Source: Chloroflexota bacterium (GTDB lineage: Bacteria; Chloroflexota; Ktedonobacteria; Ktedonobacterales; Ktedonobacteraceae). Taken from it: DNA of 6,341 nucleotides. Position numbers and translations under genes: made by a program. This document shows positions 5,463 to 6,341 of the stretch, piece after piece (within the stretch, counting starts at the first letter, position 1; each line of letters opens with the position of its first letter). The stretch spans positions 1 to 6,341 of the forward strand of contig JAJZEJ010000222.1 of assembly GCA_021828635.1 (NCBI GenBank), in the 5' to 3' direction. The notes beneath the pieces are model-generated. The model was not told the DNA's origin. It did no database searches and saw nothing but the letters and a program-made list of their open reading frames with translations.

Positions 5463-5628
5463 TTATCCACAAAAGGACCAATTTTTCGTGGATAAGTGGG
5501 GGAAAAGTCGGTAGATTGTTGTGGATAAGCGCACTTCGATGGTGGATAAGTTGGGGAAATCCGCCGTTATGTCAAGTGTGAGCGGCATTTGAGCGCATCT
5601 GATTTGCGAACATATCCACATATCCACA
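5463..5628. other. Cluster of six DnaA boxes (oriC-like or DnaA-regulated region)
   Basis: Two sites match the TTATCCACA consensus exactly: 5463-5471 (plus) and 5520-5528 (minus). Four more differ at one base: 5487-5495 (minus), 5541-5549 (minus), 5612-5620 (plus) and 5620-5628 (plus, sharing one base with its neighbour). The three minus-strand boxes are spaced 33 and 21 bases apart, close to three and two helical turns. Such density is characteristic of replication origins and of promoters controlled by the initiator DnaA. With dnaB immediately downstream and an AT-rich stretch upstream, an origin is plausible. dnaA and dnaN are not in the window, so it stays unproven. A further one-mismatch box lies at 5113-5121. 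Confidence 0.75.
5488..5559 (+). repeat. Direct repeat of an 18-base DnaA-box cassette
   Basis: Bases 5488-5505 and 5542-5559 (GTGGATAAGTKGGGGAAA) differ at one position and start 54 bases apart, about five helical turns. Each joins a DnaA box to a G-rich GGGGAAA block. The perfect box at 5520 lies between them without the G-rich block. Confidence 0.7.
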
Positions 5629-5766
5629 TGGCCCAGTTTTCGACCACAATTGATTTTCTGCGCAATATTCGTTACACTTTGAAAACGCACCCAATATTTG
5701 AGAGCATTGCGCTGTCCTATTTTAGCAGGGCAAGCACGTATTTCATCGAACATGTGTGCGAACGTA

Positions 5767-5775
5767 TGTTATAAT
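5767..5775 (+). promoter_or_regulatory. Extended -10 promoter of dnaB
   Basis: TGTTATAAT is an exact extended -10 (TGn plus TATAAT). The best -35 at suitable distance, near 5746-5752 (TCGAACA), is poor. Transcription would begin near 5782, leaving an untranslated leader of about 45 bases. It lies roughly 140 bases downstream of the last DnaA box. Confidence 0.6.
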
Positions 5776-5826
5776 TTATCATTATCTTTGCCTGCTGTCT
5801 TTGTAGAGGCACATCATTGGTGAGTC

Positions 5827-6341
5827 GTGGAAAAGCTGTTACCACAAAACATTGAGGCCGAGTGCGGTGTACTTGGTAGTATCATTATCGACCCGGAGGC
5901 AATTGCCCAGGTGGCCGATTTTCTGCATGCAGAAGATTTCTATCGTGACGCGCACCGCATTATTTACGAGGTGGTCGTGCATCTCTATGAGTTGCGCGAG
6001 CCGGCGGACTTCATTACGATTTGTGATGAACTAGAGCATCTCAATCGGCTCGAAGAGGTCGGAGGGCCGGGCTATATCACCTCGCTCGTCAATCAGGTGC
6101 CTACAAGTGGCAATGTTGAATATTACGCACGCATTGTCGAGCGTACCGCTATTTTGCGTCGCTTAATTCATGCTGCCGGCCAGATCGCGGCTGTGGCGTA
6201 TGAAGAGTCTGATGCCGATGTCGCGCTTGACAAGGCCGAACAACTGATCTTCGAGATCAGCCAGAATCACGCGCACTCCGACTTCTCCACGCTTGGCGAT
6301 ATGCTGAGCGATTTCATGGAGAAGCTGGACCTGCTGCATGA
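5827..6341 (+). CDS. dnaB: Replicative DNA helicase DnaB, N-terminal part (cut by the window edge)
   Basis: DnaB is the hexameric helicase that unwinds DNA ahead of the replication fork and recruits primase. The 171 codons present cover the N-terminal helical domain and the start of the linker. Seen: LLPQNIEAECGVLGSIIID (3-21), the typical opening of the family; DFYRDAHRIIYE (37-48); ITSLVNQVPTSGNVEYYARI (about 85-104); then the helical stretch ILRRLIHAAGQIA before the linker. The RecA-like motor domain lies beyond the right edge. The start is a GTG: a stop codon stands two codons before it (5821-5823) and the family's conserved opening follows at once. GGTGA at 5819-5823 is complementary to 16S rRNA but closer than usual, and GTAGAGG at 5803-5809 is rather far, so translation initiation may be weak. 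The leader contains no other gene. Confidence 0.95.
   Translation, partial: MEKLLPQNIEAECGVLGSIIIDPEAIAQVADFLHAEDFYRDAHRIIYEVVVHLYELREPADFITICDELEHLNRLEEVGGPGYITSLVNQVPTSGNVEYYARIVERTAILRRLIHAAGQIAAVAYEESDADVALDKAEQLIFEISQNHAHSDFSTLGDMLSDFMEKLDLLH

Noticed and set aside
5463..5753. Minus-strand open frame of 96 codons.
   Set aside because: It lies across the DnaA-box cluster, has no family resemblance, and the boxes explain the sequence better.

Overview
The window looks like chromosomal DNA from a bacterium of the phylum Chloroflexota, most likely the Ktedonobacteria. This rests on the overall feel: small exported peptides with an 'ELSDEQLAxVTGG' double-glycine leader, a peptidase-containing exporter, and moderate GC. 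It is an inference, because no rRNA or other decisive marker is present.

Layout from left to right. (1) 72-881, plus strand: a complete AadA/ANT-type nucleotidyltransferase with the DUF4111-type C-terminal half. (2) 890-5036, minus strand: a compact five-gene export operon, read right to left. It has three small genes for leader peptides (83, 72 and 87 aa), then a very short HlyD-like membrane protein (187 aa), then an 837-aa ABC exporter carrying an N-terminal C39 peptidase. (3) 5037-5826: a 790-base gap between divergent genes. It holds the operon promoter, an AT-rich stretch, a strong hairpin, a cluster of DnaA boxes and a consensus extended -10 promoter. (4) 5827 to the right edge, plus strand: the first 171 codons of the replicative helicase gene dnaB.

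How the parts work together. The C39 domain of the exporter should cut each precursor after the Gly-Gly at residue 21 and export the C-terminal part, helped by the HlyD-like protein. The three mature peptides contain no cysteine, and no lanthipeptide synthetase, radical SAM, cyclodehydratase or immunity gene lies in the window. The products are therefore probably unmodified, or modified by something encoded elsewhere. They share a core motif, S-[HS]-I-x2-S-x-I-G-[GN], that I do not recognise from a named bacteriocin family. This peptide family with its minimal exporter is the best candidate for an undescribed system.

The DnaA-box cluster beside an AT-rich stretch and dnaB resembles a replication origin or a DnaA-controlled dnaB promoter. 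The window alone cannot decide between these.
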